A stretch of DNA of 40,514 nt, taken from NCBI GenBank assembly GCA_905618925.1, contig CAJQTG010000032.1:1-40514 (forward strand). Direction: 5' to 3'. The position numbers and the translations under genes were made by a program. This document shows positions 39,049 through 40,514 of the stretch, in pieces. Numbering within the stretch: the stretch's first letter is position 1; each line of letters opens with the position of its first letter. The notes under the pieces are model-generated. The model did not search any database, had not been told where the DNA came from, and worked only from the letters and a program-made list of their open reading frames with translations. This DNA is from an uncultured Candidatus Thioglobus sp. GTDB taxonomy: Bacteria; Pseudomonadota; Gammaproteobacteria; PS1; Pseudothioglobaceae.

Positions 39049-39229
39049 GAACGACTAGTAAATTGAGGAAACTGAGGTAGGTTTGAAATTTAGAATTTTC
39101 ACTTGATGTGTGAAGGAAGGTGAGACACTCCATTTGAATAATTAGTCAATTCGACTTTGAGTACTCAACTATTAATTGGGTTAATATCTTCTGACCTGAA
39201 TTATCCATAGTTGGAAGAAAGACAATACC

Positions 39230-40216
<987 letters not shown>

Positions 40217-40435
40217 TTAAAGAGTACTGCAGTAGTCCATCATTTCCGATGAACCATTAAACATACAGTTAAGGAACTCATAGTCCATTAACCAAAATGC
40301 TAAAGTAAATATACCTAATGGTACTGAAAAGATGATTAAGTATCGAATCCCTAGCTTACGTCGGTCAGTACGTATTAGGCTGATACCATAGAAGAGACTG
40401 AATGCCCAAAGGGCTAAGAAGATAAGTAATAACAT
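40217..40435 (-). CDS. Small membrane protein with two predicted helices, unknown
   Basis: 72 residues. Two hydrophobic segments (about 2-20 and 31-50) are separated by a basic loop RTDRRKLGIR, giving a hairpin topology with the loop in the cytoplasm and both ends outside. The C-terminal 20 residues carry two cysteines (NCMF, DYCSTL) that could form a disulfide outside. No family recognised. Its ATG shares one base with the stop of the frame to its right (TAATG), so the two are probably coupled. It may sit in the same accessory element as the ubiquitin gene. Confidence 0.55.
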   Translation of the reverse strand: MLLLIFLALWAFSLFYGISLIRTDRRKLGIRYLIIFSVPLGIFTLAFWLMDYEFLNCMFNGSSEMMDYCSTL

Positions 40436-40514
40436 TAATTGACACTAAATATAAAATAAAGCTCTTTCTCAAAGACGGCCTCATCAGGAGCGGCAGGCAA
40501 TGGTGATGCCTTAT
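40435..40514 (-). CDS. C-terminal end of a reading frame cut by the window edge
   Basis: The last 25 codons of a minus-strand frame end at TAA 40435-40437: a Pro/Ala stretch (KASPLPAAPDEAVFEKE) and LYFIFSVN. The frame stays open to the edge. The one-base overlap with the next start supports a real coupled gene. No family can be assigned from 25 residues. Confidence 0.45.
   Translation of the reverse strand, partial: KASPLPAAPDEAVFEKELYFIFSVN

Larger units (their letters stand above)
38811..39229. other. Gene-free stretch between tRNA fragment and ubiquitin gene
   Basis: About 420 bases with no gene that I can support. It holds the 21-base tandem repeats, a hairpin at 38849-38876, a second small hairpin AAGCCT-TAAG-AGGCTT (38952-38967), a terminator-like hairpin at 39027-39048 and a diverged copy of that neighbourhood at about 39113-39156. 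It also holds the palindrome TTGAGTACTCAA (39157-39168). The density of inverted repeats is much higher than elsewhere in the window. Confidence 0.6.

Overview
The window looks like a chromosome segment from a low-GC marine gammaproteobacterium, most like the SUP05/Thioglobus sulfur-oxidiser group. This is an inference from the gene set, gene order and A+T-rich codon use; no rRNA or marker phylogeny is available. About 38 kb is dense housekeeping sequence with short gaps, many 1-17 bp overlaps and mostly small operons.

Layout. 1-3.7 kb (minus): YoaA/DinG-type Fe-S helicase, octaprenyl diphosphate synthase (ispB), rlmE. 3.9-8.8 kb (plus): typA/bipA and an RND pump subunit. 8.8-11.4 kb (minus): leuC-leuD-ruvA. 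11.5-13.8 kb (plus): an N-acetylglutaminylglutamine-type amidotransferase and rnhA. 13.8-15.5 kb (minus): ratA-rluE-DUF455, divergent from smpB with overlapping start codons. 16-20.8 kb (plus): HU, an FAD amine oxidase-like protein, ndk, rlmN, a small membrane protein, ispG. 20.8-23.1 kb (minus): dxs and a DUF2062 protein. 23.3-25.3 kb (plus): trhO, an RsmC-like methyltransferase, a monothiol glutaredoxin. 25.3-33.9 kb (minus): a probable operon DUF502-aspS-nadA-yebC-purL-ygjP. 34.0-35.7 kb (minus): htpX-map. ispB, ispG and dxs are isoprenoid genes, and several others serve RNA modification or ribosome quality control (rlmE, rluE, rlmN, trhO, smpB).

From 35.8 kb the character changes to small secreted or membrane proteins, an unlisted 48-residue lipoprotein, a DUF1059-like gene broken by one stop codon, DUF2628 and a DMT transporter. 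At 38751-38810 lies a 60-nt 3' fragment of tRNA-His without its 5' end, the usual scar of an element integrated in a tRNA gene. Its orientation puts the element to the right. To its right are tandem repeats and hairpins, long gene-free A+T-rich stretches, and at 39230-39715 the most striking gene in the window. That gene encodes a Sec signal peptide, then a ubiquitin domain differing from human ubiquitin at only 7 of 76 positions, then a 65-residue tail after the RLRGG end. All seven lysines and the Ile44 patch are kept. A small two-helix membrane protein and the end of another reading frame close the window.

The housekeeping genes describe a normal autonomous bacterium. The right end looks like an accessory island carrying an exported ubiquitin mimic, probably acquired from a eukaryote and since adapted to bacterial export.
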